This document shows, in pieces, positions 18,942 to 27,100 of a stretch of 59,507 nt of DNA. Made by a program: the position numbers and the translations under genes. Source of the DNA: Pseudolabrys sp. (GTDB lineage: Bacteria > Pseudomonadota > Alphaproteobacteria > Rhizobiales > Xanthobacteraceae); the NCBI GenBank assembly GCA_022843325.1, contig JALHNV010000009.1, positions 10,289-69,795 on the forward strand. Reading direction: 5' to 3'. The notes beneath the pieces were generated by a model, which was given only the letters and a program-made list of their open reading frames with translations, ran no database searches and was not told where the DNA came from. How positions within the stretch are numbered: the stretch's first letter is position 1; each line of letters begins with the position of its first letter.

Positions 18942-19269
18942 GAGGCAAGGTCTTCACGAAGATCACCGGCATGCGACACGTCATTGTCGGGCTGGTCGCG
19001 ATCCTTGCAATTTCCGCGGCGCTTTGGAAGCTCATAGCGCCAGCGACGGCATCGGGATCTCTCGCAGCCAGGTCGGCGCGACGCCCGTCACGATCTTCAG
19101 GCCGGTATCCGTTGCGCCCGCGCCCGGGCGGACGGGCCGATCTGAACGCCAGCATGAACGGCCTCCTCGCGCAGCGCGGCGCCGTCGCCGCCTTTGCGCG
19201 CACACAAAGCGATGTTTGTGCGCTGCGGCCGCGCGGCAGATTTATTTGTCGCCTCGCGCACCACCAAGA
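18942..19269. other. Intergenic stretch without a supported gene
   Basis: No gene is supported between the hemE start and the promoter at 19270. A short minus-strand run ending near 19037 (reading about GLKIVTGVAPTWLREIPMP then a stop) looks protein-like and might be the tail of a decayed gene, but the family is not recognisable and upstream frames do not continue convincingly. Confidence 0.3.
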
Positions 19270-19299
19270 TGATCCAAACGTTGGATCTGTCCGTACCAA
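19270..19299 (+). promoter_or_regulatory. Candidate RpoE (ECF sigma) promoter of the DUF2177 gene
   Basis: TGATCC at 19270-19275, 18 nt, TACCAA at 19294-19299, about 27 bp before the ATG at 19326. The -35 word and spacing equal those of the two candidate promoters between rpoE and the flavin oxidase (22933-22995). TGATCC is the -35 core I recall for Rhodobacter sphaeroides RpoE. Confidence 0.5.
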
Positions 19300-19325
19300 C
19301 AGCACGTCAAAGGGGAGCCCGGCCC

Positions 19326-19748
19326 ATGCTGTACGCCATTGCCTACGTTACGATCCTGGTGCCGTTCGTCATCGTCGACGCCATATGGCTGACCGTGATG
19401 GGAAGCCGGCTGTACCGGCCGACACTGGGCGACATTCTCCTGCCCACCCTGAACGCGCCGCCAGCAGTGGTATTCTACCTGATCTATCCGATCGGCATTC
19501 TGGTGTTCGCGACCCTGCCGGCGCTGAAGGCGGGATCGGTGTCGCCGGCGCTGCTATACGGTGCGCTGTTCGGCGCCATGGCCTATGCCACCTACGATCT
19601 CACCAACTTCGCCACGTTGCGCAACTGGACGACGCTGATCTCGGTGGTGGACATCGCCTGGGGCGCCATCGTCACTGCCATTGCGGCGGTCGCCGCCTAT
19701 TATCTGACGCGGCTGATCGGCGGCTGGATGGGGATCACCGGCGTCTGA
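19326..19748 (+). CDS. DUF2177 family membrane protein
   Basis: This 140-residue protein has about four hydrophobic helices and the DUF2177 features: 'VDAIWLTVMGSRLYRP' early, 'PPAVVFYLIYPIGILVFATLPAL' in the middle and 'AYATYDLTNFATLRNWT' later. The ATG at 19326 opens directly on the first helix (MLYAIAYVTILVPFV) behind AGGGGAG. The function is unknown, but the family recurs with cyclopropane-synthase and RpoE/ChrR genes. A TGATCC-N18-TA promoter upstream and the convergent methyltransferase 13 bp downstream place it in the same regulon. Confidence 0.85.
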   Translation: MLYAIAYVTILVPFVIVDAIWLTVMGSRLYRPTLGDILLPTLNAPPAVVFYLIYPIGILVFATLPALKAGSVSPALLYGALFGAMAYATYDLTNFATLRNWTTLISVVDIAWGAIVTAIAAVAAYYLTRLIGGWMGITGV

Positions 19749-19761
19749 TCGCCGGCGCCGG

Positions 19762-20790
19762 TTATCGGGTCGGCGCCAGCCGGTAGTGGCTGACGCCCCA
19801 CTCCGCACCGCTGGCGTGGCCGAACAGACCTGACGTCGCCAGGAAGAACAGCCGCCAGCGGCGTCGCCACAGCGCGGCGTCGCGGCCATAAGTCTGCTGT
19901 AACACCGCGTCGACAGCGTCGATGTTGCGGTCGAAATTTTCCAGCCAGTGATCGGCGGTGCGCGCGTAATGCGCGCCGCTCCAGCGCCAGTCCTGGTCCA
20001 GCGTGAACAGATCGGCGAATTCGCGGATCAGGTTGTGACTCGGCATGATGCCGCCAGTGAAGAAATGCTGGGCGATCCAGTCTTCCTTGTCGTCGAGTTC
20101 GAAGCGGTAGGGCGCACTGCGGTGGCTGAAGACGTGGAAGAACAGCATGCCGTCCGGCTTCAGCCATGCGCGGATGCGCTCCAGCAGACCGCGCCAGTTG
20201 GCCATGTGCTCGAACATCTCCACCGACACCACGCGGTCGAAGCGCCGCTCCGGCGAGAAGGCATTCATGTCGGCGGTAACGACGTCGAGATTGGTGAGGC
20301 CGCGCAATTGCGCCTGCTGCATGATGAAGGCGCGCTGCGATTGCGAGTTCGACACCGCGGTAATGCGCGCCGCCGGATAATGGCTGGCCATCCACAGCGA
20401 CAGCGAGCCCCAGCCGCAACCGAGTTCGAGAATGTCCTGGCCGTCGGCCAGTTCGGCGTTGGCGGCGGTGCGCGTGAGCGCCGCCTCCTCGGCGTCAGCC
20501 AGCGTCGACGTCGCGCTGTCGTAATAACAGCAGGAGTATTTGCGCTGCGGCCCGAGCACCAGGTCGAAGAACGCCGCCGGCACTTCATAATGCTGCTCGT
20601 TGGCGGCGTCGACGCTTTCGGCGATCGGGTATTTCGGCATCCCGGCGGCGAAGACGCGGTTGATGTCGGCTGGCACGGAGGCCAGCTTGCGCCGCGTGCG
20701 GCCAACCAGGAACGATACCGCGGCGCGCGACACGGCATCCGGCCATGGCAGGCGCTCGAACGCCGGAATAACCCGCTGGATCGCGCTCAT
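19762..20790 (-). CDS. CFAS-like SAM-dependent methyltransferase
   Basis: This 342-residue enzyme is of the cyclopropane-fatty-acyl-phospholipid synthase superfamily but belongs to the shorter branch also related to plant coclaurine N-methyltransferases. The SAM site is 'ILELGCGWGSLSLWMA' (about residues 119-134), with 'YSCCYYDSATSTLADAEEAAL' before it and 'VSVEMFEHMANW' after. It overlaps the DUF1295 stop region by 4 bp (start 20790) and is the last gene of the rpoE-chrR-DUF1295 transcript. A role in methylating membrane lipids or unsaturated acyl chains under singlet-oxygen stress is inferred. Confidence 0.85.
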   Translation of the reverse strand: MSAIQRVIPAFERLPWPDAVSRAAVSFLVGRTRRKLASVPADINRVFAAGMPKYPIAESVDAANEQHYEVPAAFFDLVLGPQRKYSCCYYDSATSTLADAEEAALTRTAANAELADGQDILELGCGWGSLSLWMASHYPAARITAVSNSQSQRAFIMQQAQLRGLTNLDVVTADMNAFSPERRFDRVVSVEMFEHMANWRGLLERIRAWLKPDGMLFFHVFSHRSAPYRFELDDKEDWIAQHFFTGGIMPSHNLIREFADLFTLDQDWRWSGAHYARTADHWLENFDRNIDAVDAVLQQTYGRDAALWRRRWRLFFLATSGLFGHASGAEWGVSHYRLAPTR

Positions 20791-21602
20791 GACGCGGCCC
20801 GCGGCGGGCCAGGGAAGAACGCATTGGTGCGGCGCTGGTAGGCGCGGAATTTATCGCCGCGGGTGCGGATCATGTGTTCCTCGAGCGGCGGGATGCCGGA
20901 GACGTAGACCAGCAGCCAGTACATGCAGGCGGGTCCCGCCAGCGCCACAAAGCCCCACGGGTAGGCGCCGGTGAGATCGATCGCCAGCAGCGGATAGGCG
21001 AGCCAGCCGAAGGTCTCGAAGAAGTAATTCGGATGCCGCGACCAGCGCCACAGGCCGACATCGTTGATGCCGCCTTTGTTGGCGGGATTGGCCTTGAAGG
21101 TCTGCAGCTGCCAGTCGGCGACGCCTTCACCCAGAACCGCGATCGCCATCACCGCGATGGCGAGGAAATCCTGCACCGTGAGGCCGGGCGCCGGATGATG
21201 CGCCGCGACAAACATCGACAGCGCCAGCGGAATGCTCACCACCGCCTGCTTCTGCAACAAGATGAACATCTGACGGCGCGCGTCGCTGCCCCACCCTTTG
21301 ATCAGGTCGGCGTAGCGCGGATCGTCGGATATTTTCGCGCTGCGGCTGGCAATGTGCAGCCCGAGCCGCGCCGCCCAGATCGCGGCGAACGCCGCGACCA
21401 CGATCTGCCGCGGCTGCACGCCTTCGGCGCCCACGGGGGCCAGCGCGACGGCGGCGCCGACCGCGCCCACACCAAAGGTCCACACAGTATCGACCCAGCC
21501 GGAATTGCCGGTGCGCTGCTGGATCAGCCACGCCCCGGTCATGATCGCCGACAACGCGAGCGAAATAGCGATCAACCCAACGAAGAACTCGACAAGCGTC
21601 AT
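20787..21602 (-). CDS. DUF1295 family membrane protein (steroid 5-alpha-reductase-like fold)
   Basis: This 271-residue multispanning protein belongs to DUF1295, related to the steroid reductase/ICMT-like membrane fold that often uses NADPH or SAM. Diagnostic is 'GLWRWSRHPNYFFETFGWLAYPLL' (about residues 185-208), with its Arg-His-Pro-Asn motif, and the late 'IPPLEEHMIRTRGDKFRAYQRRTNAFFP'. It starts 25 bp after chrR and overlaps the methyltransferase by 4 bp. It probably acts on a lipid substrate; the reaction is unknown. Confidence 0.87.
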   Translation of the reverse strand: MTLVEFFVGLIAISLALSAIMTGAWLIQQRTGNSGWVDTVWTFGVGAVGAAVALAPVGAEGVQPRQIVVAAFAAIWAARLGLHIASRSAKISDDPRYADLIKGWGSDARRQMFILLQKQAVVSIPLALSMFVAAHHPAPGLTVQDFLAIAVMAIAVLGEGVADWQLQTFKANPANKGGINDVGLWRWSRHPNYFFETFGWLAYPLLAIDLTGAYPWGFVALAGPACMYWLLVYVSGIPPLEEHMIRTRGDKFRAYQRRTNAFFPGPPRAAS

Positions 21603-21627
21603 AATGCAGTCCGGTTGCGCGCGATCA

Positions 21628-22263
21628 TCACAGGCGGATGAACGGCTGGATCATGCGGCCGAGAATGCTGGTGAATTTGATCTGCCCCTGCATGGCGACC
21701 AGGCACACGCATTCTTCGCCCGCGTCGATCACCGGGCTGTGGGCGTCGTCATGGTCGGCGTCGTCGCAATCGCCGGCGCCGTAGCGGCCGCCTTCATGAA
21801 TGAAGGCGCCGGCCAGCACGCAGGTCAGTTCGGTGCCGGTGTGCAGATGCGACGGCAGTTTGAGGCCGGGCGCTGCTTTCAGCATGAACACCCGCGAATC
21901 TTTCGCCGCCGGCACATCGACCGCGCGATAGTGCAGACCGGGCGATACCCAGCGCCAGGGTCCGAGACGATAGCCGAGCAATTCGTCGCGGTCCGCCGCC
22001 CAAATTTTCGGCGCGGTCGGCGCTTTTGGCGCAAGGGAGCGCGGCGCCAGCCGGTCGAGCACACGCGCTGACGCGCCGTCCGACAGGGCGACCGGCGCAA
22101 TCTGCTCGAGCATCGCACCGCCCACGTCCTCGAGCGCCGCGACGAAGCCGCGGCACTGGCCGCACAGCGCCAGATGCGTCGCAATCACCAGGCTGCGGCC
22201 CTCGTCGAGCGTGCCGGCGGCGAAGTCGGCCAGCGTCGTGTCCTTGGGATGATGTCGGCTCAT
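21628..22263 (-). CDS. chrR: ChrR-type zinc anti-sigma factor with cupin domain
   Basis: ChrR holds RpoE inactive until singlet oxygen or organic peroxide appears. The N-terminal anti-sigma domain has the zinc motif H-x3-C-x2-C ('HLALCGQC', about residues 30-37). The C-terminal cupin carries H-x-H-x3-E ('HLHTGTE', about residues 139-145) and a later acidic/His-rich loop 'GDCDDADHDDAH'. Both match the two-domain ChrR layout. Its ATG overlaps the end of rpoE by 4 bp, the usual co-translation of sigma and anti-sigma. Confidence 0.92.
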   Translation of the reverse strand: MSRHHPKDTTLADFAAGTLDEGRSLVIATHLALCGQCRGFVAALEDVGGAMLEQIAPVALSDGASARVLDRLAPRSLAPKAPTAPKIWAADRDELLGYRLGPWRWVSPGLHYRAVDVPAAKDSRVFMLKAAPGLKLPSHLHTGTELTCVLAGAFIHEGGRYGAGDCDDADHDDAHSPVIDAGEECVCLVAMQGQIKFTSILGRMIQPFIRL

Positions 22264-22832
22264 GTCAGATCACCCAGCAATTCGCGCATCCGGTTCATCG
22301 CCAGACGGATCCTGGACTTGACCGTCCCCAGCGGGAGTTCGAGTTCGTTCGCAATATCGGCGTGCGGCTTGCCTTCGAAAAACGACAGCCGCACCACGCG
22401 CATCTGGTCGTCGGACAGCGCCTGCAACGCAGCCTGGACGCGGCTTTCGCGCTCGACGGCGAGCAATAAAGCGTCCGGCGGTGCCGGTTGTTCCAGATCG
22501 TCCTCAACTTCAAGGTCGAGCAGGCGGGCCCGCTGGTCGCGGCGCGCGACATCGATGCGCAAGTTGCGCGCGATGGTGAAAATCCAGGCTGAGGCCCCGG
22601 CGCGGTTGCGGTCGAACTGCGCCGCCTTGCGCCACACCGTCAGCATCGCCTCCTGCGCCAGTTCCTCGGCGGCGGCCGGCGGGGTATTGCCGCGGATCAG
22701 GAAGCCCTTGATGCGCGGGGCAAAGTAATCGAACAACGCGGCAAACGCGGCGCGATCCTGATCGGCCGCCACGGCCTCGATCAGGGCGGCCAGGTCAGCG
22801 GACGATTTAGCGCCTTTAACGACAGTCGGCAT
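22260..22832 (-). CDS. rpoE: ECF sigma factor RpoE (ChrR-controlled, ECF11-like)
   Basis: This 190-residue extracytoplasmic-function sigma factor has region 2 in 'AALFDYFAPRIKGFL ... EELAQEAMLTVWRKAAQFD' and region 4 in 'LSDDQMRVVRLSFFEGKPHADIANELELPLGTVKSRIRLAMNRMRELL'. The partner ChrR follows in a 4-bp overlap. I start it at the ATG at 22832 (MPTVVKGAKSSADL): the putative promoter (-10 at complement 22933-22938) would initiate near 22926, which rules out the further-upstream starts at 22928 and 22973. It likely drives its own operon and the divergent lipid genes. Confidence 0.92.
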   Translation of the reverse strand: MPTVVKGAKSSADLAALIEAVAADQDRAAFAALFDYFAPRIKGFLIRGNTPPAAAEELAQEAMLTVWRKAAQFDRNRAGASAWIFTIARNLRIDVARRDQRARLLDLEVEDDLEQPAPPDALLLAVERESRVQAALQALSDDQMRVVRLSFFEGKPHADIANELELPLGTVKSRIRLAMNRMRELLGDLT

Positions 22833-22932
22833 TGGTGGGGGCTTGTCGGTCAATGTACCTGCTTCCAGGAGCCGCCATAGCGCTACGGCGGTCCCGCTGA
22901 GATCGTCCCTGTGAGCGACTGCCTGCATGTGA

Positions 22933-22962
22933 ACTATACGGCAGCGGGGCCGATTTGGATCA
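22933..22962 (-). promoter_or_regulatory. Candidate autoregulated RpoE promoter of rpoE-chrR
   Basis: On the minus strand TGATCC (complement 22957-22962), 18 nt, TATAGT (complement 22933-22938). The -35 is one arm of the palindrome GGATCACGGTGATCC at 22957-22971, so it lies only 3 bp from the -35 of the divergent promoter. Confidence 0.65.
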
Positions 22963-22965
22963 CGG

Positions 22966-22995
22966 TGATCCACCCGGACATCTGACCCGTATTAC
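22966..22995 (+). promoter_or_regulatory. Candidate RpoE promoter of the flavin oxidase-DUF1365-CFAS operon
   Basis: TGATCC (22966-22971), 18 nt, TATTAC (22990-22995), about 33 bp before the ATG at 23028. It mirrors the rpoE promoter exactly in -35 word and spacing. Confidence 0.65.
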
Positions 22996-23027
22996 ACCAA
23001 CATTCAGCGGCCAACCGGGGCGGAACG

Positions 23028-24380
23028 ATGCAGGACAGACCTTCCACCCCCCTTAAAGTCGCGGTCGTTGGCACCGGAATATCGGGTATGGCGGCGGCCT
23101 GGCTGCTGTCTTCCAGGCATGAAGTAACTGTCTACGAGCGCGCCGACCGGATCGGCGGCCACAGCAATACGGTCGATGCCCGGACCCCGCACGGGATCGT
23201 TCCCGTGGATACCGGCTTCATTGTCTACAACGAGCAAACCTACCCGAACCTCACGGCACTATTTAAATACCTCCAGGTGCCGACCGACGCGTCCGAGATG
23301 TCGCTGGCGGTATCTCTGGACCAGGGCAAGCTGGAATACTCCGGCGGCAACCTGGCCACCCTGTTCGCGCAGAAGCGCAACGTTTTAAGCCCCAGGTTCT
23401 GGTCGATGCTGCTCGACCTGCGCCGGTTCTACCGCGATGCACCCGCCGACATGGGGCGGCTGGGCCACCAGGCCACGCTGGGCGACTACCTCAAACTCGG
23501 CGGCTACGGCGCCGCCTTCCGCGACGACCATTTGCTGCCGATGGCGGCCGCCATCTGGTCGGCGCCGGCGCAGGCGATGCTGGATTACCCCGCCGCCGCT
23601 TTCATCCGGTTCCAGGACAATCACGGCCTGCTCAAGCTTACCGACCGTCCGGTCTGGCGCACCGTGCGCGGCGGCAGCCGGTCCTATGTCGAGCGCCTGA
23701 CCGAGCCCTATGCCGAGCGGATCCGGATCAATGCCGATATCGCCGCCATTCGCCGCCACGACGACGGCGTCGATATCGAGACCGCCGACGGCGACATTTC
23801 CCGTTACGACCACGTGGTTATGGCGACCCACGCCGACCAGGCGCTGGCGCTGCTCGCCCACCCGTCCCACCAGGAACGCACCCTGTTGACGCCGTTCCGC
23901 TACAGCCGCAATCTTGCGGTCCTGCATTGCGACGAGGGGTTGATGCCGCGGCGCCGGGCGGTCTGGTCGAGCTGGAATTATGTCGGGGGCCGCAATGGCG
24001 GCGCCGACGGCGTGACGGTCACCTATTGGATGAACCGGTTGCAACGGATTCAATCCGAGACGCAGATGTTCGTCACGCTCAACCCTGAGCGGCCACCACA
24101 CGCCGGCACCATCTTTCACTCCGAAATCTACGAGCATCCGTTGCTCGACGCCGCCGCGCTCAATGCGCAGCGCCGGCTGTGGTCGCTGCAGGGACAGAAC
24201 CGCACCTGGTTCTGCGGCGCCTATTTCGGCGCCGGGTTTCACGAAGACGGCCTGCAATCCGGGCTTGCGGTTGCCGAAGCTCTGGGTGGCGTGCGGCGGC
24301 CGTGGGACGTCGCCAACGAATCCGGCCGCATCCATATCGACACCGAACGTACGGCGCCGGAATCGGAGCCGGTGGCATGA
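23028..24380 (+). CDS. FAD-dependent amine-oxidase-like oxidoreductase (UfaD-like candidate)
   Basis: This 450-residue flavoprotein opens with the FAD Rossmann motif 'VAVVGTGISGMAAAWLL' and 'ADRIGGHSNTV', typical of the NAD/FAD amine-oxidase family that accompanies CFAS genes. 'GFIVYNEQTYPNLTALF' and 'YFGAGFHEDGLQSGLAVAEAL' are further family landmarks; the latter closes the FAD site. In R. sphaeroides an RpoE-controlled homologue takes part in furan fatty acid synthesis as a desaturase (UfaD, from memory). Here it is first in an operon with DUF1365 and CFAS genes and has a TGATCC-type promoter. The stop overlaps the next ATG. Confidence 0.88.
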   Translation: MQDRPSTPLKVAVVGTGISGMAAAWLLSSRHEVTVYERADRIGGHSNTVDARTPHGIVPVDTGFIVYNEQTYPNLTALFKYLQVPTDASEMSLAVSLDQGKLEYSGGNLATLFAQKRNVLSPRFWSMLLDLRRFYRDAPADMGRLGHQATLGDYLKLGGYGAAFRDDHLLPMAAAIWSAPAQAMLDYPAAAFIRFQDNHGLLKLTDRPVWRTVRGGSRSYVERLTEPYAERIRINADIAAIRRHDDGVDIETADGDISRYDHVVMATHADQALALLAHPSHQERTLLTPFRYSRNLAVLHCDEGLMPRRRAVWSSWNYVGGRNGGADGVTVTYWMNRLQRIQSETQMFVTLNPERPPHAGTIFHSEIYEHPLLDAAALNAQRRLWSLQGQNRTWFCGAYFGAGFHEDGLQSGLAVAEALGGVRRPWDVANESGRIHIDTERTAPESEPVA

Positions 24381-25183
24381 CCGCCTCCTGCCTCTACGCC
24401 GGCACGGTCATGCACCGCCGCTTCAAGCCGCGTGAGCACAGGCTGCGCTACCGCGTGTTCTGGGCGCTGCTCGACCTCGACGAAATCCCCGCGCTCGGAA
24501 AAACGCTGCGCTTCTTCTCGCATGAGCGCTTCAACCTGTTCGGCTTCTATAATGCCGATCACGGCGACGGCTCGGCGATACCCTTGCGCACGCAGGTCGA
24601 GCGCCATCTCGACGCCGCCGGCCTGACGCTCGATGGCGGGCGCATCCGCCTGTTGTGCATGCCGCGCATTCTCGGCTTTGTCTTCAATCCGATCAGCGTC
24701 TACTACTGCTATCACCGCGACGGCGCGCTCACCGCGCTGCTCTACCAAGTGCACAACACATTCGGCGAGCGGCACACTTACCTCATTCCGGTCGAGAACG
24801 GCGCCGACAAGGCGCTGGCGCAGCGCTGCCTGAAGGCGTTCTACGTCTCGCCGTTCATGGATATGGAGATCGCCTACGGCTTCCGCGTTCAATTGCCGGC
24901 CGAGCGTATTGCGCTGGTGATCGAAGGCTCCGACGCCACCGGCCCGGTAATCACCGCCTCGCTCGCCGGCACGCGCCACGCGCTGACCGATGCCGTTCTG
25001 CTGCGGAAATTTTTCGCCTTCCCGCTGATGACGCTCAAGGTCGTCGCCGGCATTCACTGGGAAGCGCTGAAGCTCTGGATCAAGGGCATGCGGCTGCGGC
25101 CGCGCCCGCCGGCGCCCGCCACGCTGACCGTCGTGCCCCATCAGAACCTGCCGCCGTCTGTCTATGGAGGTCGCCATGTCTGA
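24377..25183 (+). CDS. DUF1365 family protein
   Basis: This 268-residue protein of DUF1365 shows 'LYAGTVMHRRFKPREHRLRYRVFWALLDLDE' at the start and the central 'PRILGFVFNPISVYYCY' and 'YQVHNTFGERHTYLIP'. The ATG at 24377 overlaps the oxidase stop (ATGA), which decides the start over longer open frames. The family is almost always next to the flavin oxidase and CFAS genes, which points to a lipid-modification role; no reaction is established to my knowledge. It overlaps the CFAS start by 8 bp. Confidence 0.9.
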   Translation: MTASCLYAGTVMHRRFKPREHRLRYRVFWALLDLDEIPALGKTLRFFSHERFNLFGFYNADHGDGSAIPLRTQVERHLDAAGLTLDGGRIRLLCMPRILGFVFNPISVYYCYHRDGALTALLYQVHNTFGERHTYLIPVENGADKALAQRCLKAFYVSPFMDMEIAYGFRVQLPAERIALVIEGSDATGPVITASLAGTRHALTDAVLLRKFFAFPLMTLKVVAGIHWEALKLWIKGMRLRPRPPAPATLTVVPHQNLPPSVYGGRHV

Positions 25184-26405
25184 CATCCGCGCCCTTCGAT
25201 CGGACGCCGGACGCACCACCGCGCGCAGCAAACCCATTCTGGTCCGGCAACTGGAACGGCTTCTGACGCAGATCCAGTTCGGCCAAATCACCATCGTGCT
25301 GCCCAATGGCGACACGCTGCACCGGCAGGCGCCGAACGCAGGCCCGAGCGCCAAACTCGTCATCCGTCGCTGGCGCACGGTGTGGCGCCTGATCGCCGGC
25401 GGCGAACTGGCCTTCGCCGAGTCCTTCATCGACGGCGACTGGTGGACGCCGAACCTGATCGCGTTTCTGGAATTCGGCGCGCGGAACGAAACCAGCATGC
25501 AGCACGCGATTTCCGGCACCGCTGCGCACCGCCTGCTGTCGCGCTGGCAGCACTGGCGACGGCGCAACACGCGCGGCGGCAGCCGCCGCAACATCGCCCA
25601 GCATTACGACCTCGGCAACGCGTTCTATTCGCTGTGGCTCGACCGCACGATGAACTATTCCTCGGCGCTGTTTTCGCAGGCCGGCCAGTCGATCGAGGCG
25701 GCGCAGAACGCCAAGCTCGACCGCATCGTCGACCTGCTCGACATCAATGGCGGCGAACGCGTGCTGGAGATCGGCTGCGGCTGGGGCGCGGTGATGGAGC
25801 GCCTGCTGCCGCGCTGCCACGTCACCGGCATCACCCTGTCGGCCGAGCAACTGGCCTTTGTCGAGCAGCGCCTCGGCGGCAAGGACACCGGGCGTTTCGA
25901 GGCGCGGCTGCAGGACTACCGCGATGTCGCCGAGCAATATGACCGCATCGTCTCGATCGAGATGATCGAGGCGGTCGGCGAGCAATACTGGCCGGCCTAT
26001 TTCGGCAAGCTGCGCCAGGCGCTGACGCAAAAAGGCACGGTGCTGCTACAGGCCATCACCATCGCCGAAGACCGCTTCGCCAAGTACCGCAACCAGCCGG
26101 ACTTCATCCAGCGCTACATTTTCCCTGGCGGCGTGCTGCCGACCGTCGACATCATCCGTCGCCAGGCCGCGCGCGCCGGCCTCGAACTGGTCGTGCACCA
26201 GCCGTTCGGCCAGAGTTACGCACGGACCCTGGCGATGTGGCGCGAGCGCTTCCTCGCGGCGTGGCCGGAGATCGAACGCCTTGGCTTCGACGCCTCGTTC
26301 AAGCGGATGTGGGAATACTACCTCTGCTACTGCGAGGTCGGCTTCCGCAACGCCGCGATCGACGTCGGGTTTTACAAGCTGAGGCCGGTGGCGGCCGGCG
26401 CCTGA
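25176..26405 (+). CDS. cfa: Cyclopropane-fatty-acyl-phospholipid synthase family protein
   Basis: This 409-residue full-length CFAS-family SAM methyltransferase acts on unsaturated acyl chains of membrane phospholipids. 'NIAQHYDLGNAFYSLWLDRTMNYSSALF' (about residues 135-162) and the SAM site 'VLEIGCGWGAVMERLLP' are clear, followed by 'SIEMIEAVGEQYWPAYF' and 'FIQRYIFPGGVLPT', both CFAS hallmarks. GGAGG at 25165-25169 supports the ATG at 25176. It is third in the RpoE-type operon. It could form cyclopropanes or, as the related UfaM does, a methylated acyl chain; sequence alone does not decide. Confidence 0.92.
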   Translation: MSDIRALRSDAGRTTARSKPILVRQLERLLTQIQFGQITIVLPNGDTLHRQAPNAGPSAKLVIRRWRTVWRLIAGGELAFAESFIDGDWWTPNLIAFLEFGARNETSMQHAISGTAAHRLLSRWQHWRRRNTRGGSRRNIAQHYDLGNAFYSLWLDRTMNYSSALFSQAGQSIEAAQNAKLDRIVDLLDINGGERVLEIGCGWGAVMERLLPRCHVTGITLSAEQLAFVEQRLGGKDTGRFEARLQDYRDVAEQYDRIVSIEMIEAVGEQYWPAYFGKLRQALTQKGTVLLQAITIAEDRFAKYRNQPDFIQRYIFPGGVLPTVDIIRRQAARAGLELVVHQPFGQSYARTLAMWRERFLAAWPEIERLGFDASFKRMWEYYLCYCEVGFRNAAIDVGFYKLRPVAAGA

Positions 26406-26416
26406 GCGCTGGGCGC

Positions 26417-27100
26417 TTATGACAGGCGGCCCGCCTCCATGCTCAGGATGCGGTCGGCAAACCGCTCGGCCAGTTGCGGCTGATGCAGCGAGCAGACGAC
26501 GGCGACATTCGACGATCGTGTCAGCCCGTGGAGCAACGTCAGTATCGCGATCGCAGTGTCGGGATCGAGGCTCGCCACCGGCTCATCGGCCAGAATGATC
26601 CGGCTCTGTTGCGCGATGGCGCGGGCGATGGCCACGCGCTGCTGCTGACCGCCGGACAGCGTGTCGGCGCGCTGGTCGATGTGCTCGCCGAGATCGACCT
26701 GGCGGAGCGCATCGATGGCAATGGCCTCGTCTGCCGCCGCAAAGCTGCGCGCCATCACGCGCCACAGCGGCGCGCCCGCCAGCCGGCCCGCCAGCACATT
26801 ATCGATCGCCGACAGCCGGCGGATGAGGTTGAACTGCTGGAAGACCACGCCGATGTTGCGGCGCGCCTGCGCAAGTTTGCGGCCGCGCAAAGCATGCAGC
26901 GGCGCACCGGCGATGAACACCTCGCCCCGATCCGGCTCGGTCAGGCGCGTCAGGCACCGGAACAAGGTCGACTTGCCGGCGCCGCTGGGGCCGAGAACCG
27001 CGACAAACTCACCGGCCCGAACCGAGAGCGCAGCGCCGTCCAAAGCGAGACGCGCGCCATAGGATTTCGACAGATCGACGGCGGCCAGGAGCGGCGTCAA
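26417..27100 (-). CDS. phnC: Phosphonate/phosphite-type ABC importer ATPase
   Basis: This 227-residue ATPase has Walker A 'GPSGAGKST', a signature 'LSGGQQQR' and Walker B 'IILADEPVASLD', with PhnC-like spacing and 'RRNIGVVFQQFNLIRRLS' at the Q-loop. No ATG fits; the likely start is a TTG at 27100 that overlaps the permease stop as TTGA. It is last in the phnD-phnE-phnC order. No C-P lyase or phosphonatase genes are nearby, so the cargo could be phosphonate, phosphite or another oxyanion. Confidence 0.88.
   Translation of the reverse strand: MTPLLAAVDLSKSYGARLALDGAALSVRAGEFVAVLGPSGAGKSTLFRCLTRLTEPDRGEVFIAGAPLHALRGRKLAQARRNIGVVFQQFNLIRRLSAIDNVLAGRLAGAPLWRVMARSFAAADEAIAIDALRQVDLGEHIDQRADTLSGGQQQRVAIARAIAQQSRIILADEPVASLDPDTAIAILTLLHGLTRSSNVAVVCSLHQPQLAERFADRILSMEAGRLS

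Noticed and set aside
18942..19305. Gene on the minus strand upstream of hemE
   Set aside because: Only a short run near 19037-18990 looks protein-like; the frames do not join into a gene and no family is visible.
24179..24376. Upstream extension of the DUF1365 gene
   Set aside because: It would overlap the flavin oxidase by 200 bp and reads as an Arg-rich shadow; the ATGA-coupled start at 24377 fits the family.
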